Part shown: positions 1-7,980 of the stretch, piece after piece
How positions within the stretch are numbered: the stretch's first letter is position 1
Layout: each line of letters begins with the position of its first letter
Assembly (NCBI RefSeq): GCF_022712295.1
Contig: NZ_JALAGT010000160.1
Coordinates: 1-33,218 of the forward strand
From: Galactobacter sp.
GTDB lineage: Bacteria; Actinomycetota; Actinomycetes; Actinomycetales; Micrococcaceae
Direction: 5' to 3'
Length of the DNA stretch: 33,218 nt
Translations under genes and position numbers: made by a program
Notes under the pieces: model-generated
Database searches by the model: none
The model's input: only the letters and a program-made list of their open reading frames with translations
What the model was told of the DNA's origin: nothing

Positions 1-107
1 GCGTCCACGAAGCCCGTGTCCAGGGCCCGCACGAACTCCTGCGAGGCTTCGTCCTTGCTCCCCAGCGCGCCGGGAACGGTGAAACTCTCGTAGCGCAGTC
101 GACCCAT
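1..107 (-). CDS. Start of a gene downstream of polA, possibly a GNAT acetyltransferase (partial)
   Basis: Only the first 35 codons lie in the window; the gene runs off the left edge. It begins MGRLRYESFTVPGALGSKDE. Its ATG shares one base with the polA stop (TGATG on the minus strand), and an AGGAGG sits about 10 nt upstream inside polA, so translation is probably coupled to polA. In related Micrococcaceae a GNAT-family N-acetyltransferase (Eis-like) commonly follows polA, and the short N-terminus is compatible with that. No catalytic motif is visible here, so the family call rests on neighbourhood only. Confidence 0.5.
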   Translation of the reverse strand, partial: MGRLRYESFTVPGALGSKDEASQEFVRALDTGFVD

Positions 108-2854
108 CAGTGACCGGCCTCCTGCCAGGTCTTGCCCATGCCGACATGGACGTCCAGCGGAACCTTCAACTCCATGGCGGAACCCATCTCCTCGACCAGC
201 ACCGACCGGACCGCGTCCACCTCGCCTGGGGCCACCTCGATGACGAGTTCGTCATGGACCTGCAGCAGCATGCGGGACTTCAGCCCCTCCGCATCCAGGC
301 GCTTGGCCACCGCCAGCATCGCGAGCTTGATGATGTCGGCAGCGGTGCCCTGGATGGGGGCGTTCAGCGCGGCACGCTCAGCGATGTCCCGCAACTGACG
401 CACATCCGAGTTGAGGTCCGGAAGATTACGGCGTCGACCGAGCAGGGTCTGCGTGTACAGGTCCTTCTTGGCCTGCTTCACCACATCCTGCAGGTACGTC
501 TTCACCGCGCCGAAGCGTGAGTAGTAGTCCTTCATCAGCGTGCGCGCCTCGTCCACGGAGATGTTCAACTGCTTGGACAGGCCGAAGGAGCTGAGCCCGT
601 AGGCCAGGCCGTAGGACATCGCCTTGACCTTCGAACGCATCTCAGGGGTGACGTCCTCCGGCGCCACATTGAACACGTGGGAACCCACGAAGCGGTGAAG
701 GTCCTCGCCGTCCTTGAACGCCTGCACCAGCGCCTCGTCGCCGGAGAGGTGCACCAGGATGCGCATCTCGATCTGCGAGTAGTCCGCGGTGAGCAGCGTC
801 TCGTACTGGTCTCCCACAACGAAGACCTCACGCAGTCGCCGCCCGGCCTCGGAGCGCACGGGGATGTTCTGCAGGTTCGGGTTCAGCGAGGAGAGCCGGC
901 CGGTGGCCGCAATGGTCTGCCCATAGGTGGTGTGGATGCGGCCGTCCGAGGCCACCGCCTTGCGCAGGCCTTCCGCCATCTGCCCCAGCTTGGTGGCGTC
1001 GCGGTGGGCCATGAGTGCAACGAGGAACGGGTGCCCGGTCTTCTCCAACAGGTCCTGCAGGCTGGCGGCGTCGGTGGTGTACCCGGTCTTGATCTTCTTG
1101 GTCTTGGGCAGGCCCAACTCCTCGAAGAGCACGACCTGCAATTGCTTGGGAGAGCCCAGGTTCACCTCGTGGCCGATGGCCTCGTACGCCTGCTCCTTGG
1201 CCTGCGCCGCCTGCGAGGAGAATTCGTCGATCAGCGCCTGCAATGCCTCCCGGTCCACAGCGATGCCCGCGGTCTCCATGTCAGCCAGCACCACGGCCAG
1301 CGGGAGTTCCAGGTCGGTGAGCAGGCCGCTCTGTCCGTGTTCCTCCAGCCGGGCCATGACCTCGGTGTGCAACCGAAGCACGGCATCCGCCCGACGCACC
1401 GAGGACAGTGCGCGTGGCGGGATGCCGTCGTCCGCCCCGAGGTCACCCAGGTCGAGCTCCCCTTGAGCGCCGGCCGGAGCGTCGTCCTCCAGGGATTCCT
1501 TGAGGTAGACCTGCAACAGATCCGGAAGGTCGTGACTACGGCGATCCGGTTGGTCCAAATAGGCGGCGATCATGGTGTCGTCGACGACACCGGCCAGATC
1601 CAACCCGCGGGCGCGCAGCGCCTTGAGCAGCTCCTTGAAACCGTGCACGGCCTTGGGTGCCGAGGCGTCACTCAGCCAGGCCGCTAAGGCCTCGGTCGCT
1701 TCACCGTCGAGGGACGACGGTTCCAGCCACGCCGTGGCACCGACACGCGCCAGACCCAGAGCCACCACGTCGCCCGGCATACCCGGCTCGCCGACGGGCG
1801 CGAGCTCGGCGTCCAACGCCGTCACGGCGCCATCGGCGCCGTCCACGAACTCGCGGAAGCCCCGCGCTGAGGTCACGACGACGGGTTCCGGGACGACGGC
1901 GGCCTCGACCGGCTCGTCGGACACAGCGAAGACCTCGGCGACGCGCTTGCGCAGCGACCGGAACTCCAACGCATTGAAGACCTCATCCACGGCCTCACCG
2001 TCCGGTGCGGTCAGCTCCATCTGCTCCAGCGTGGCAGGCAGGTCCAAGGTGCGCACCAGAGCGTTGAGCTCACGGTTGCGGCGAACATCATCCATGTGGG
2101 CGCGCAGGTTCTCCCCCGCCTTGCCCTTGACCTCGTCCGCGTGCTCCAGCACCTGCAGCGCGGAACCATAGAGGCCGATCCACTTCGCGGCCGTCTTGGG
2201 ACCCACACCGGGGATGCCAGGCAGATTGTCCGCCTTCTCCCCCACCAGCGCGGCCAGATCCGGGTAGTTCTGGGGCAGCACGCCGTACTTCTCCATGACG
2301 GCGGCAGAATCCATGGGCGGGATGTCGGAGATCCCCTTCTTGGGGTAGAGCACCGTGACATGATCGTCGATCAGCTGGAAGGCATCGCGGTCCCCCGAGA
2401 CCACGATGACGTCGAATCCGGCCTCCGCGGCCTGGGTGGAGAGCGAGGCCAACAGGTCGTCCGCCTCGTAACCGTCCAAGGTCATGGTGGTGACGTTCAG
2501 CGCCTCCATGACCTTCTCGATGAGCGGGATCTGGCCCTTGAACTCCTCAGGCGTCTTCTCCCGGCCACCCTTGTACTCGGTGTAGGCCTCGGAACGGAAG
2601 GTGGGCGTGTCCAGGTCGAAGGCCACGGCGACGTGGGTGGGTTCACGCTGGTCGATCAGCTTCAGCAGCATCGACGTGAAACCGTGGACGGCATTGGTGT
2701 ACTGACCCGTGGCGGTGAGGAAATTGTCTGCAGGCAGGGCATAGAAGGCGCGGAAGGCCATGGAGTGCCCGTCGAGGACGAGCAGACGCGGTCGAGGGGC
2801 TTGCGCCCCGGCGGAGGAGGACACGGGCGACGAGGACTTGGCGGCAGGACTCAC
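107..2854 (-). CDS. polA: DNA polymerase I
   Basis: This is repair and Okazaki-fragment-processing DNA polymerase I, 915 aa from the chosen start. In order: an N-terminal 5'-3' flap exonuclease (about residues 20-310, with DGHSMAFRAFYALP, the GYEADD metal-site segment and VVSGDRDAFQL), a 3'-5' exonuclease-like domain (about 320-520), and the family A polymerase domain. The polymerase has motif A DYSQIEMR, motif B KAMSYGLAYG and motif C QVHDELVIE. The middle domain keeps a D-x-E but lacks the Asn/Asp of the second exonuclease motif (HGFKELL), so proofreading is probably lost, as is common in actinobacteria. The residue matching E. coli Phe762 is Tyr. Start: a GTG at 2854 is preferred over ATG 2875, because a TAGGCT -10 box lies exactly 7 nt before the GTG and overlaps the longer reading. 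The transcript is then leaderless. Confidence 0.97.
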   Translation of the reverse strand: MSPAAKSSSPVSSSAGAQAPRPRLLVLDGHSMAFRAFYALPADNFLTATGQYTNAVHGFTSMLLKLIDQREPTHVAVAFDLDTPTFRSEAYTEYKGGREKTPEEFKGQIPLIEKVMEALNVTTMTLDGYEADDLLASLSTQAAEAGFDVIVVSGDRDAFQLIDDHVTVLYPKKGISDIPPMDSAAVMEKYGVLPQNYPDLAALVGEKADNLPGIPGVGPKTAAKWIGLYGSALQVLEHADEVKGKAGENLRAHMDDVRRNRELNALVRTLDLPATLEQMELTAPDGEAVDEVFNALEFRSLRKRVAEVFAVSDEPVEAAVVPEPVVVTSARGFREFVDGADGAVTALDAELAPVGEPGMPGDVVALGLARVGATAWLEPSSLDGEATEALAAWLSDASAPKAVHGFKELLKALRARGLDLAGVVDDTMIAAYLDQPDRRSHDLPDLLQVYLKESLEDDAPAGAQGELDLGDLGADDGIPPRALSSVRRADAVLRLHTEVMARLEEHGQSGLLTDLELPLAVVLADMETAGIAVDREALQALIDEFSSQAAQAKEQAYEAIGHEVNLGSPKQLQVVLFEELGLPKTKKIKTGYTTDAASLQDLLEKTGHPFLVALMAHRDATKLGQMAEGLRKAVASDGRIHTTYGQTIAATGRLSSLNPNLQNIPVRSEAGRRLREVFVVGDQYETLLTADYSQIEMRILVHLSGDEALVQAFKDGEDLHRFVGSHVFNVAPEDVTPEMRSKVKAMSYGLAYGLSSFGLSKQLNISVDEARTLMKDYYSRFGAVKTYLQDVVKQAKKDLYTQTLLGRRRNLPDLNSDVRQLRDIAERAALNAPIQGTAADIIKLAMLAVAKRLDAEGLKSRMLLQVHDELVIEVAPGEVDAVRSVLVEEMGSAMELKVPLDVHVGMGKTWQEAGH

Positions 2855-2873
2855 GGATGCAAGCCTAGTGCCC
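2855..2873. promoter_or_regulatory. Overlapping divergent -10 elements between polA and the thioesterase gene
   Basis: Only 19 bp separate the polA GTG (2854) from the thioesterase ATG (2874). On the minus strand TAGGCT (2867-2862) is followed by 7 nt and the polA GTG. On the plus strand AAGCCT (2861-2866), one mismatch from TANNNT, is followed by 7 nt and the thioesterase ATG. Each -35 region would lie inside the other gene. The polA element is convincing; the plus-strand one is inferred from spacing. Confidence 0.5.
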
Positions 2874-3377
2874 ATGGACCACCAGACGAACCCGCAGCCT
2901 TCTCAGAGGCACACCACCGCAGCGCTTGCCGCCACCGATGTCGAGGGCCTCCGCGCCTCGGGGATCCCGGAGGAGGCCTGGCCGCTGCTCCCCCACGGCA
3001 ACGTGGGTTCCTTGGTGCCCAAGCTCGGGATCCACTTCGACGAGTTCACGGTGGACCGCGTCAGCGCCACCATGCCGGTGCAGGGCAACACCCAGGTGGT
3101 CGGCCTGCTCCACGGCGGTGCCACTGCCGCCCTGGCGGAGACGCTGGGTTCCTTCGCCGCCGCGATCCATGCCGGCGGACGTGCACTCCCCGTGGGCGTC
3201 GACCTGAACATCACGCATCATCGCGGCGCTCGCGACGGGCTGGTGACGGGCGTGGCCACTCCGCTCCATCTGGGCCGCACCACTGCCACGCACGCCATCG
3301 AGGTGACAGACGAAACGGGCCGCCGCATCGCGACGGCCCGCATCACGAACCAGCTGCTGCCGGTTCAGGCGTCCTGA
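2874..3377 (+). CDS. PaaI-family hotdog-fold thioesterase
   Basis: A 167-aa protein of the PaaI/YbgC-like hotdog superfamily, which hydrolyses acyl-CoA thioesters in the cytoplasm; the substrate cannot be told. The family signature is clear: GLLHGGATAALAET, where the HGG loop and the following Glu form the active site, followed by a long hydrophobic helix. Later strands include VGVDLNITHHRGA and GRTTATHAIEVTDETGR, typical of the fold. Length is usual for the family after a 40-residue polar N-terminus. The frame stays open upstream, but the ATG at 2874 is chosen because earlier starts would lie inside polA and because of the -10-like box 7 nt upstream. The gene is divergent from polA and ends just before a hairpin at 3385-3404. 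A thioesterase next to polA is a recurrent arrangement in this group. Confidence 0.85.
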   Translation: MDHQTNPQPSQRHTTAALAATDVEGLRASGIPEEAWPLLPHGNVGSLVPKLGIHFDEFTVDRVSATMPVQGNTQVVGLLHGGATAALAETLGSFAAAIHAGGRALPVGVDLNITHHRGARDGLVTGVATPLHLGRTTATHAIEVTDETGRRIATARITNQLLPVQAS

Positions 3378-3384
3378 AGTCCTC

Positions 3385-3404
3385 GGTCGGCGTCTGAGCC
3401 GACC
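3385..3404. terminator. Hairpin between convergent genes
   Basis: A 7-bp perfect stem (GGTCGGC / GCCGACC) with a 6-nt loop lies between the thioesterase gene and the oppositely oriented small membrane protein gene. There is no T-run, so it is a weak or bidirectional terminator candidate. Confidence 0.4.
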
Positions 3405-3408
3405 CGGG

Positions 3409-3642
3409 TCAGATCCCCAGCGCCGCCGAGATCTGAGGCACGATCAGCGCGATACCGGCCAGAACGGCCAGCCCACACACCACGAAGCAGGCCCAGGCCC
3501 CCGCGCGGTGGATGGCACGGTTACGGTCGTAGTCCTCGGCGACGGCCTGCAGCCGGACGCCGAGCCCGTAGAAGAACACGATGAACAGTGCGGAAATGAT
3601 GGTCGCCACCGCGACCTGAATGAAGGCGATCCACTCGACCAT
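3409..3642 (-). CDS. Small two-helix membrane protein downstream of pit
   Basis: A 77-aa protein of no recognised function. It has two hydrophobic helices, roughly residues 5-30 (AFIQVAVATIISALFIVFFY) and 47-70 (GAWACFVVCGLAVLAGIALI), joined by a charged loop containing AEDYDRNRAIHRAGA. It directly follows the phosphate transporter gene: the pit stop TAA abuts this ATG with no gap, so the two are co-transcribed and probably translationally coupled. Position suggests an accessory subunit or modulator of Pit, but nothing in the sequence proves it. Similar small membrane proteins sit beside pit in related actinobacteria. Confidence 0.75.
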   Translation of the reverse strand: MVEWIAFIQVAVATIISALFIVFFYGLGVRLQAVAEDYDRNRAIHRAGAWACFVVCGLAVLAGIALIVPQISAALGI

Positions 3643-5061
3643 TTACTTGCCTTCCTTCTTGGCCCGGACGGAATCGGCGCTCGGCGTGGACTCCGGGTCG
3701 GATTGCTGTGACTTACGTCGTTGCTCGCTTCGACGTTTGGCGTCCTCCACATCGAGCCGACGGCGATGCTCCCGCATCTCCGCGGCAGCGAGCATCTTCG
3801 CATGCTTGGCGGCCACATCCGCCGCCTTCCGTGCCCGCTTGGCCTCGGCTGCCGCGACGGTGGCGGCCTCCTTGGCCTTCTTCGCAGCCGAACGACGCTC
3901 CTTCTTGGACGGGATGTGCACGGCGGAACCGGACTGTTCCACACCGCTGAAGGCGTTCTCGTGCGTCACCGCCTGCTTCTGTGAGAGCACGAAGACGCCG
4001 ATGATGGCCGCAAGTCCGGCCACGACCAGCACCAGGATGCCGAACATGCCAAGGTGCGTCAGCCCTGCGGCGACGGCACCCACGATCGCGGAGGCAGGCA
4101 GCGTGAAGAGCCAACCGGTGCCGATCTTGCCTGCAGTACGCCAACGCACTCCGGCACCCTTGCGGCCCAGGCCGGACCCGATCACGGAGCCGGACGCCAC
4201 CTGCGTGGTGGAGAGCGCGAAACCCAGGTGGGACGAGGCCAGGATGGCGGAGGCGGTGGAGACCTCGGCGGCGAAACCCTGGGCAGGCTTCACGTCGGTG
4301 AGGCCCTTGCCCATGGTGCGGATGATGCGCCAACCGCCCGTGTACGTGCCCAGAGCGATGGCCAAGGCACAGGATGCAACCACCCAGATGTGCGGACCGG
4401 TGCCGTGGGCCTGGTAGCCGGCGGAGATCAGGACCAGGGTGATGATGCCCATGGTCTTCTGGGCGTCATTGGTGCCGTGCGCCAGGGCCACGAGCGAGGA
4501 GGAGAAGATCTGCCCGATCCGGAACCCACCGCGTTTCGGCGAGGCCGTCCCGGAAGGACGCTTGGTGATCCAATAGGCCAGTTTGGTAGCCAAATAGGCG
4601 GCCAGACCTGCGATCAACGGGGACACCAGGGCCGGCAACAGCACCTTGTCCACCAGCGTCATGTAGTTCACGGAGGCGAAACCGGCTCCGACGATGGCCG
4701 CACCGATCAGGCCACCGAACAGTGCGTGGGAGGACGACGACGGCAGGCCGAGCAGCCAGGTCAAGAGGTTCCAGATCACGGCGCCCATCAGGCCCGCGAG
4801 GATCACCTCGGGCGTGATGGCGACGCTTCCTGCTCCGTCGCCCTCATTGATGATGCCGTGTGAGACCGTCCTGGCCACCTCGGTGGAGAGGAACGCTCCG
4901 ACCAGGTTGAGGACTGCAGCCAGGGCCACTGCCGTCTTGGGCTTGATGGCGCCTGTGGCAATGGGTGTGGCCATGGCGTTGGCCGTGTCATGAAAGCCGT
5001 TGGTGAAGTCGAAGAACAACGCCAACGTGATCACGATGATCACGAGCACAAAGGGATCCAT
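3643..5061 (-). CDS. pit: Low-affinity inorganic phosphate transporter, PiT family
   Basis: A 472-aa integral membrane protein importing inorganic (metal-complexed) phosphate with protons. The two inverted PiT signature segments are present: near the N-terminus DFTNGFHDTANAMATPIATG, and in the second half VALAHGTNDAQKTMGI. About ten hydrophobic helices fill the first 360 residues. The last 110 or so residues form a basic, Ala/Lys/Arg-rich, probably helical cytoplasmic tail (KKERRSAAKKAKEAATVAAA and onward), longer than in E. coli PitA and of unknown role. The start is ATG 5061, since AGGA lies 5 nt upstream and the protein then begins directly at helix 1; a start at 5136 would add a non-hydrophobic, SD-less extension. 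A promoter at 5179-5206 precedes it and a small membrane protein gene follows without a gap. Confidence 0.95.
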   Translation of the reverse strand: MDPFVLVIIVITLALFFDFTNGFHDTANAMATPIATGAIKPKTAVALAAVLNLVGAFLSTEVARTVSHGIINEGDGAGSVAITPEVILAGLMGAVIWNLLTWLLGLPSSSSHALFGGLIGAAIVGAGFASVNYMTLVDKVLLPALVSPLIAGLAAYLATKLAYWITKRPSGTASPKRGGFRIGQIFSSSLVALAHGTNDAQKTMGIITLVLISAGYQAHGTGPHIWVVASCALAIALGTYTGGWRIIRTMGKGLTDVKPAQGFAAEVSTASAILASSHLGFALSTTQVASGSVIGSGLGRKGAGVRWRTAGKIGTGWLFTLPASAIVGAVAAGLTHLGMFGILVLVVAGLAAIIGVFVLSQKQAVTHENAFSGVEQSGSAVHIPSKKERRSAAKKAKEAATVAAAEAKRARKAADVAAKHAKMLAAAEMREHRRRLDVEDAKRRSEQRRKSQQSDPESTPSADSVRAKKEGK

Positions 5062-5178
5062 GCTTTTCCTGGGATCGGCGGGGCAGGGACAGGACGTGTG
5101 CCTCCACCGACTGCTGGAGAGGCTGGTGCGTGCCAAGACGTCCAGGTGATGCGAACAGCGCGTACGCGCACCGAAATC

Positions 5179-5206
5179 ATCCTAAGCGCTGAACAGCCTT
5201 CGTCAA
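5179..5206 (-). promoter_or_regulatory. Predicted pit promoter
   Basis: On the minus strand TTGACG (5206-5201) and TAGGAT (5184-5179) are 16 bp apart, close to the sigma-70/SigA consensus. The start point would be near 5172, giving a leader of about 110 nt before the pit ATG. No PhoP box is obvious by eye. Confidence 0.65.
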
Positions 5207-5246
5207 TTCTTCCCGCCTGGGCTCACGCCTTCGAGTGAGGAACGCA

Positions 5247-5279
5247 ACGGGCCCCGACGCTGACAGCGTCGGGGCCCGT
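5247..5279 (-). terminator. Strong hairpin after tRNA-Leu
   Basis: A perfect 15-bp stem with a 3-nt loop begins about 11 nt past the tRNA-Leu 3' end and lies between it and the pit promoter. It is GC-rich and lacks a T-run, typical of high-GC actinobacterial terminators. Confidence 0.7.
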
Positions 5280-5290
5280 GCTACAGAAAT

Positions 5291-5375
5291 TGGTGCCCGA
5301 GGGGGGACTCGAACCCCCACGATTTTCATCGCCGCATTTTGAGTGCGGTGCGTCTACCGATTCCGCCACTCGGGC
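5291..5375 (-). tRNA. tRNA-Leu (anticodon CAA)
   Basis: A class II tRNA with a long variable arm, reading UUG. The acceptor arms GCCCGAG / CTCGGGC pair perfectly, the discriminator is A and CCA is encoded. The anticodon loop is CTCAAAA between CCGCA and TGCGG, and the T arm contains GGTTCGAGTCC. It has a single-gene promoter upstream and a strong hairpin downstream, so it is its own transcription unit. Confidence 0.97.
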
Positions 5376-5389
5376 AGGCAACGAAAACC

Positions 5390-5395
5390 ATCCTA
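5390..5395 (-). promoter_or_regulatory. -10 box of tRNA-Leu
   Basis: TAGGAT on the minus strand lies 14 nt upstream of the mature tRNA 5' end, a usual distance for a short 5' leader. The -35 region is not clear. Confidence 0.5.
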
Positions 5396-5450
5396 CACGC
5401 ATCATCACCTTGAATCGGACACGGGGTCGGTGCGAACACCGCTTCTGAAC

Positions 5451-5456
5451 TAGGCT
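5451..5456 (+). promoter_or_regulatory. -10 box of pdtaR
   Basis: TAGGCT lies about 97 nt before the pdtaR ATG. A GTCGGT sits 19 bp upstream as a possible -35 element. The leader would be about 90 nt and ends in a strong AGGAGG. Confidence 0.45.
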
Positions 5457-5553
5457 GGTGACACCAATACATGCTGACCGGTCACAGTGAGGTGCTCCGG
5501 CCCCATCACCCAGGCGTTCACACGACGCCGAACAAGCACCAGGAGGCTCCCAC

Positions 5554-6138
5554 ATGAGCACAGACTCCCCCCGCCGCGTCGTGGTTGCGGAGGACGAGCC
5601 GCTGATCCGTTTGGACATCGTCGAGATGCTCCAGGCCGAGGGCTACGACGTGGTCGCGGAGGCCGGCAATGGAGAACAGGCCGTGGAACTGGCCAAGGAG
5701 CACCGCCCCGACGTGGTCCTGATGGACGTCAAGATGCCCGTCATGGACGGCATCACCGCCGCCGCCACGTTGGCCGAAGAGCACGTGGCGCCGGTGGTGC
5801 TGCTGACCGCCTTCAGCCAGCGTGAACTCGTTGAGCGCGCGCAGGAGGCCGGAGCCATGGCCTACGTGGTCAAGCCATTCACCACCGCCGACCTGATCCC
5901 GGCCATGGAGATCGCGATCTCCCGCGGCGAGCAGATCACCGCGCTGGCGGCGGAGATCAGCGACCTGCAGGAGCAGTTCGAGACCCGCAAGCTCGTGGAC
6001 CGCGCCAAGTCACGCCTCATGTCCCAGCTGGGTCTCTCCGAACCCGAGGCCTTCCGTTGGGTCCAGAAGACCTCCATGGATCGTCGCCTGTCCATGCGCC
6101 AGGTCGCCGAGGCCGTGCTGGACCAGTTCAAGGACTGA
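5554..6138 (+). CDS. pdtaR: Response regulator with ANTAR RNA-binding domain (PdtaR-like)
   Basis: A 194-aa two-component response regulator acting on RNA rather than DNA. The receiver domain (residues 8-120) has the acidic pocket E13/D14, phospho-acceptor D58 in VVLMDVKMP, switch T85 and K107 in VVKPF. The C-terminal ANTAR domain (about 136-192) ends RRLSMRQVAEAVLDQF. ANTAR proteins bind tandem-hairpin RNAs and antiterminate transcription. The architecture matches M. tuberculosis PdtaR (Rv1626), whose partner kinase PdtaS is encoded elsewhere; no kinase lies in this window. AGGAGG is spaced 7 nt before the ATG. It stands alone between its promoter and the terminator at 6182-6232. A pyk neighbour is usual in related genomes. 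Confidence 0.93.
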   Translation: MSTDSPRRVVVAEDEPLIRLDIVEMLQAEGYDVVAEAGNGEQAVELAKEHRPDVVLMDVKMPVMDGITAAATLAEEHVAPVVLLTAFSQRELVERAQEAGAMAYVVKPFTTADLIPAMEIAISRGEQITALAAEISDLQEQFETRKLVDRAKSRLMSQLGLSEPEAFRWVQKTSMDRRLSMRQVAEAVLDQFKD

Positions 6139-6181
6139 CCCGAACCATCGGCCCGGCGTTCCACACGCCGCTCACGACCGG

Positions 6182-6232
6182 ATCGGGCCCTGCGCCTCCT
6201 TAGTTGAAGGAGGCACAGGGCCCGATTTCTTC
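6182..6232 (+). terminator. Rho-independent terminator after pdtaR, shared with pyk
   Basis: A 20-bp stem with one mismatch and an AGTTG loop is followed by a T-rich stretch (ATTTCTTCT) on the plus strand. pyk ends 10 nt beyond on the other strand, so the hairpin probably stops both convergent transcripts. Confidence 0.85.
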
Positions 6233-6241
6233 TGGAACGCG

Positions 6242-7768
6242 TCAGTTGCGCTCATTCATGCGTTGCACCAGGTCGCCTGCGGCTTCCTCACGAGTCCGCC
6301 ACGGGCGCAGGTCCTCGCGAGGCGACTGGTCCAGCTCGGTGTCCGGGTCCTCGCCGTTCGAGGCCACGATGCGCTGAACCCGCAGGGAGTTGGTGGACCC
6401 TGCGCGTCCTGGAGGGGAACCGGAGACGACGACCACCAGGTCGCCCGGCTCCACGAGGTTCTCCTCGCGCAATGCGTCCTCCACCTGCTGCACCATCTTG
6501 TCGGTGTGGTCCACGAAGTCCACCAACCGGGGCGTGATGCCCCAGAACAGACACATGTAGTTGGAGGTCTGCTTGTTGGAGGTGAACCCGAACAGGGGGG
6601 TGGCCGGACGCATGCGGGACAGGCGGCGGGCGGAGTCGCCGGACTGAGTGAAGCCCACGATGTACTTCGCATCCACCTCCTCCGCGACCTCCACTGCGGC
6701 TCGGGTGACCGCACCGCCACGCGTGTGAGGACGAGCCATGAGCGGTGGAATCCGCCGCAGCCCGTGTTCCTCGGTGGATTCGATGATGCGCGCCATGGTC
6801 TGGATGGCGCGGATCGCGTACTTGCCCACGCTGGTCTCACCGGAGAGCATGACGGCATCGGCGCCGTCCAGGACGGCGTTGGCGCAGTCGCTGGTCTCGG
6901 CGCGGGTGGGGGTCGGCGCCTCGATCATGGACTCAAGGACCTGAGTGGCCACGATGACCGGCTTGGCCCAGCGTCGGGCCAGTTCCACTGCGCGCTTCTG
7001 CACCAGCGGAACCTCTTCGAGCGGAAGCTCCACGCCGAGGTCACCGCGGGCCACCATGATCGCGTCGAACGCGTCGATGATCTCCTCGAGTGCTGCAACG
7101 GCCTGAGGCTTCTCGACCTTGGCGATGACCGGGACCCGGCGCCCCTCCTCGTCCATGACCTCATGCACTCGGTCGATATCCGAGGCGTTGCGCACGAACG
7201 ACAGGGCGACCATGTCCACGCCAGCGCGCAAGGCCCAACGCAGGTCGTTCTCGTCCTTGTCGCTCATGGCGGGGACGTTGACGGCCACACCCGGCAGGTT
7301 GATGCCCTTGTGGTCGGAGACCTCTCCGCCCACCACGACCTCGGTCAGCACATCGGTCTCGGTGACCTTGACGGCCTGCAGGCGGATCTTGCCATCGTTG
7401 ATGAGCAACGTGTCTCCGGGAGCCACGTCCGCAGGCAGTCCCTTGAAGGTGGTTCCGCACTCGGTGGCGTCACCGGGGACGTCGCGAGTGGTGATGGTGA
7501 ACTCGTCGCCCTCGGCCAGTACCTGCGGCCCCTCGGCGAAGGTCTCCAAACGGATCTTGGGACCCTGCAGGTCGGCGAAAACACCGACCGGGCGTCCCAG
7601 TTCCTTGGATGCCTGCCGCACGTTGGCGAGGATGTTGGCGTGAGTGGCGTGGTCGCCGTGACTCATGTTCATACGCGCCACGTTCATGCCGGCCTCGATG
7701 GCTTCCCTGGCCTTGTCCAGGGTTCCGATCGCAGGCCCGAACGTGACGACGATCTTGGCTCGTCTCAC
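6242..7768 (-). CDS. pyk: Pyruvate kinase
   Basis: The last step of glycolysis: phosphoenolpyruvate plus ADP gives pyruvate plus ATP. The 508-aa protein begins VRRAKIVVTFGPAIG and shows NMSHGDH (ADP/K+ site), the signature VPVIAKVEKPQAV with the catalytic Lys, then MVARGDLGVELP and the MLSGETSVGKY segment. The C-terminal allosteric domain carries VVVSGSPPGRAGSTNSLRV. The start is GTG 7768, which matches the usual N-terminus of the family (MRRAKIV...) and has GAGAGGGG upstream; the frame is open to an ATG at 7846, but that would add an arginine-rich extension. A promoter lies at 7885-7913. The gltBD terminator separates it from glutamate synthase. Confidence 0.97.
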   Translation of the reverse strand: MRRAKIVVTFGPAIGTLDKAREAIEAGMNVARMNMSHGDHATHANILANVRQASKELGRPVGVFADLQGPKIRLETFAEGPQVLAEGDEFTITTRDVPGDATECGTTFKGLPADVAPGDTLLINDGKIRLQAVKVTETDVLTEVVVGGEVSDHKGINLPGVAVNVPAMSDKDENDLRWALRAGVDMVALSFVRNASDIDRVHEVMDEEGRRVPVIAKVEKPQAVAALEEIIDAFDAIMVARGDLGVELPLEEVPLVQKRAVELARRWAKPVIVATQVLESMIEAPTPTRAETSDCANAVLDGADAVMLSGETSVGKYAIRAIQTMARIIESTEEHGLRRIPPLMARPHTRGGAVTRAAVEVAEEVDAKYIVGFTQSGDSARRLSRMRPATPLFGFTSNKQTSNYMCLFWGITPRLVDFVDHTDKMVQQVEDALREENLVEPGDLVVVVSGSPPGRAGSTNSLRVQRIVASNGEDPDTELDQSPREDLRPWRTREEAAGDLVQRMNERN

Positions 7769-7884
7769 CAGTCTGGTGCCCCTCTCCTTGTTCGTCTTGG
7801 AAAGAAATGGGCGACGTCGTCGGCGCTCCGGAAGATGTTCGGCCACCGACCCTGGGCACAGAGTCGAATGTGGTGGCTGTCACC

Positions 7885-7913
7885 AGCCTACCCTGATCTG
7901 AAACAAATCCGAC
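7885..7913 (-). promoter_or_regulatory. Predicted pyk promoter
   Basis: On the minus strand GTCGGA (7913-7908), 17 bp, TAGGCT (7890-7885). Expected start near 7878, so the leader is about 110 nt. The -35 hexamer and its spacing are the same as those upstream of def at 29195-29223. Confidence 0.5.
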
Positions 7914-7980
7914 ACATCGGCTCAATGGGCACATCATTCCGAGCGCCGCTTCGGACAGAAGACGGTGTCGGCGAGGGCGG

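Noticed and set aside
677..1687. Long open frame antisense to polA (336 codons).
   Set aside because: High-GC antisense shadow: no family motif, no SD, and the polA frame is certain.
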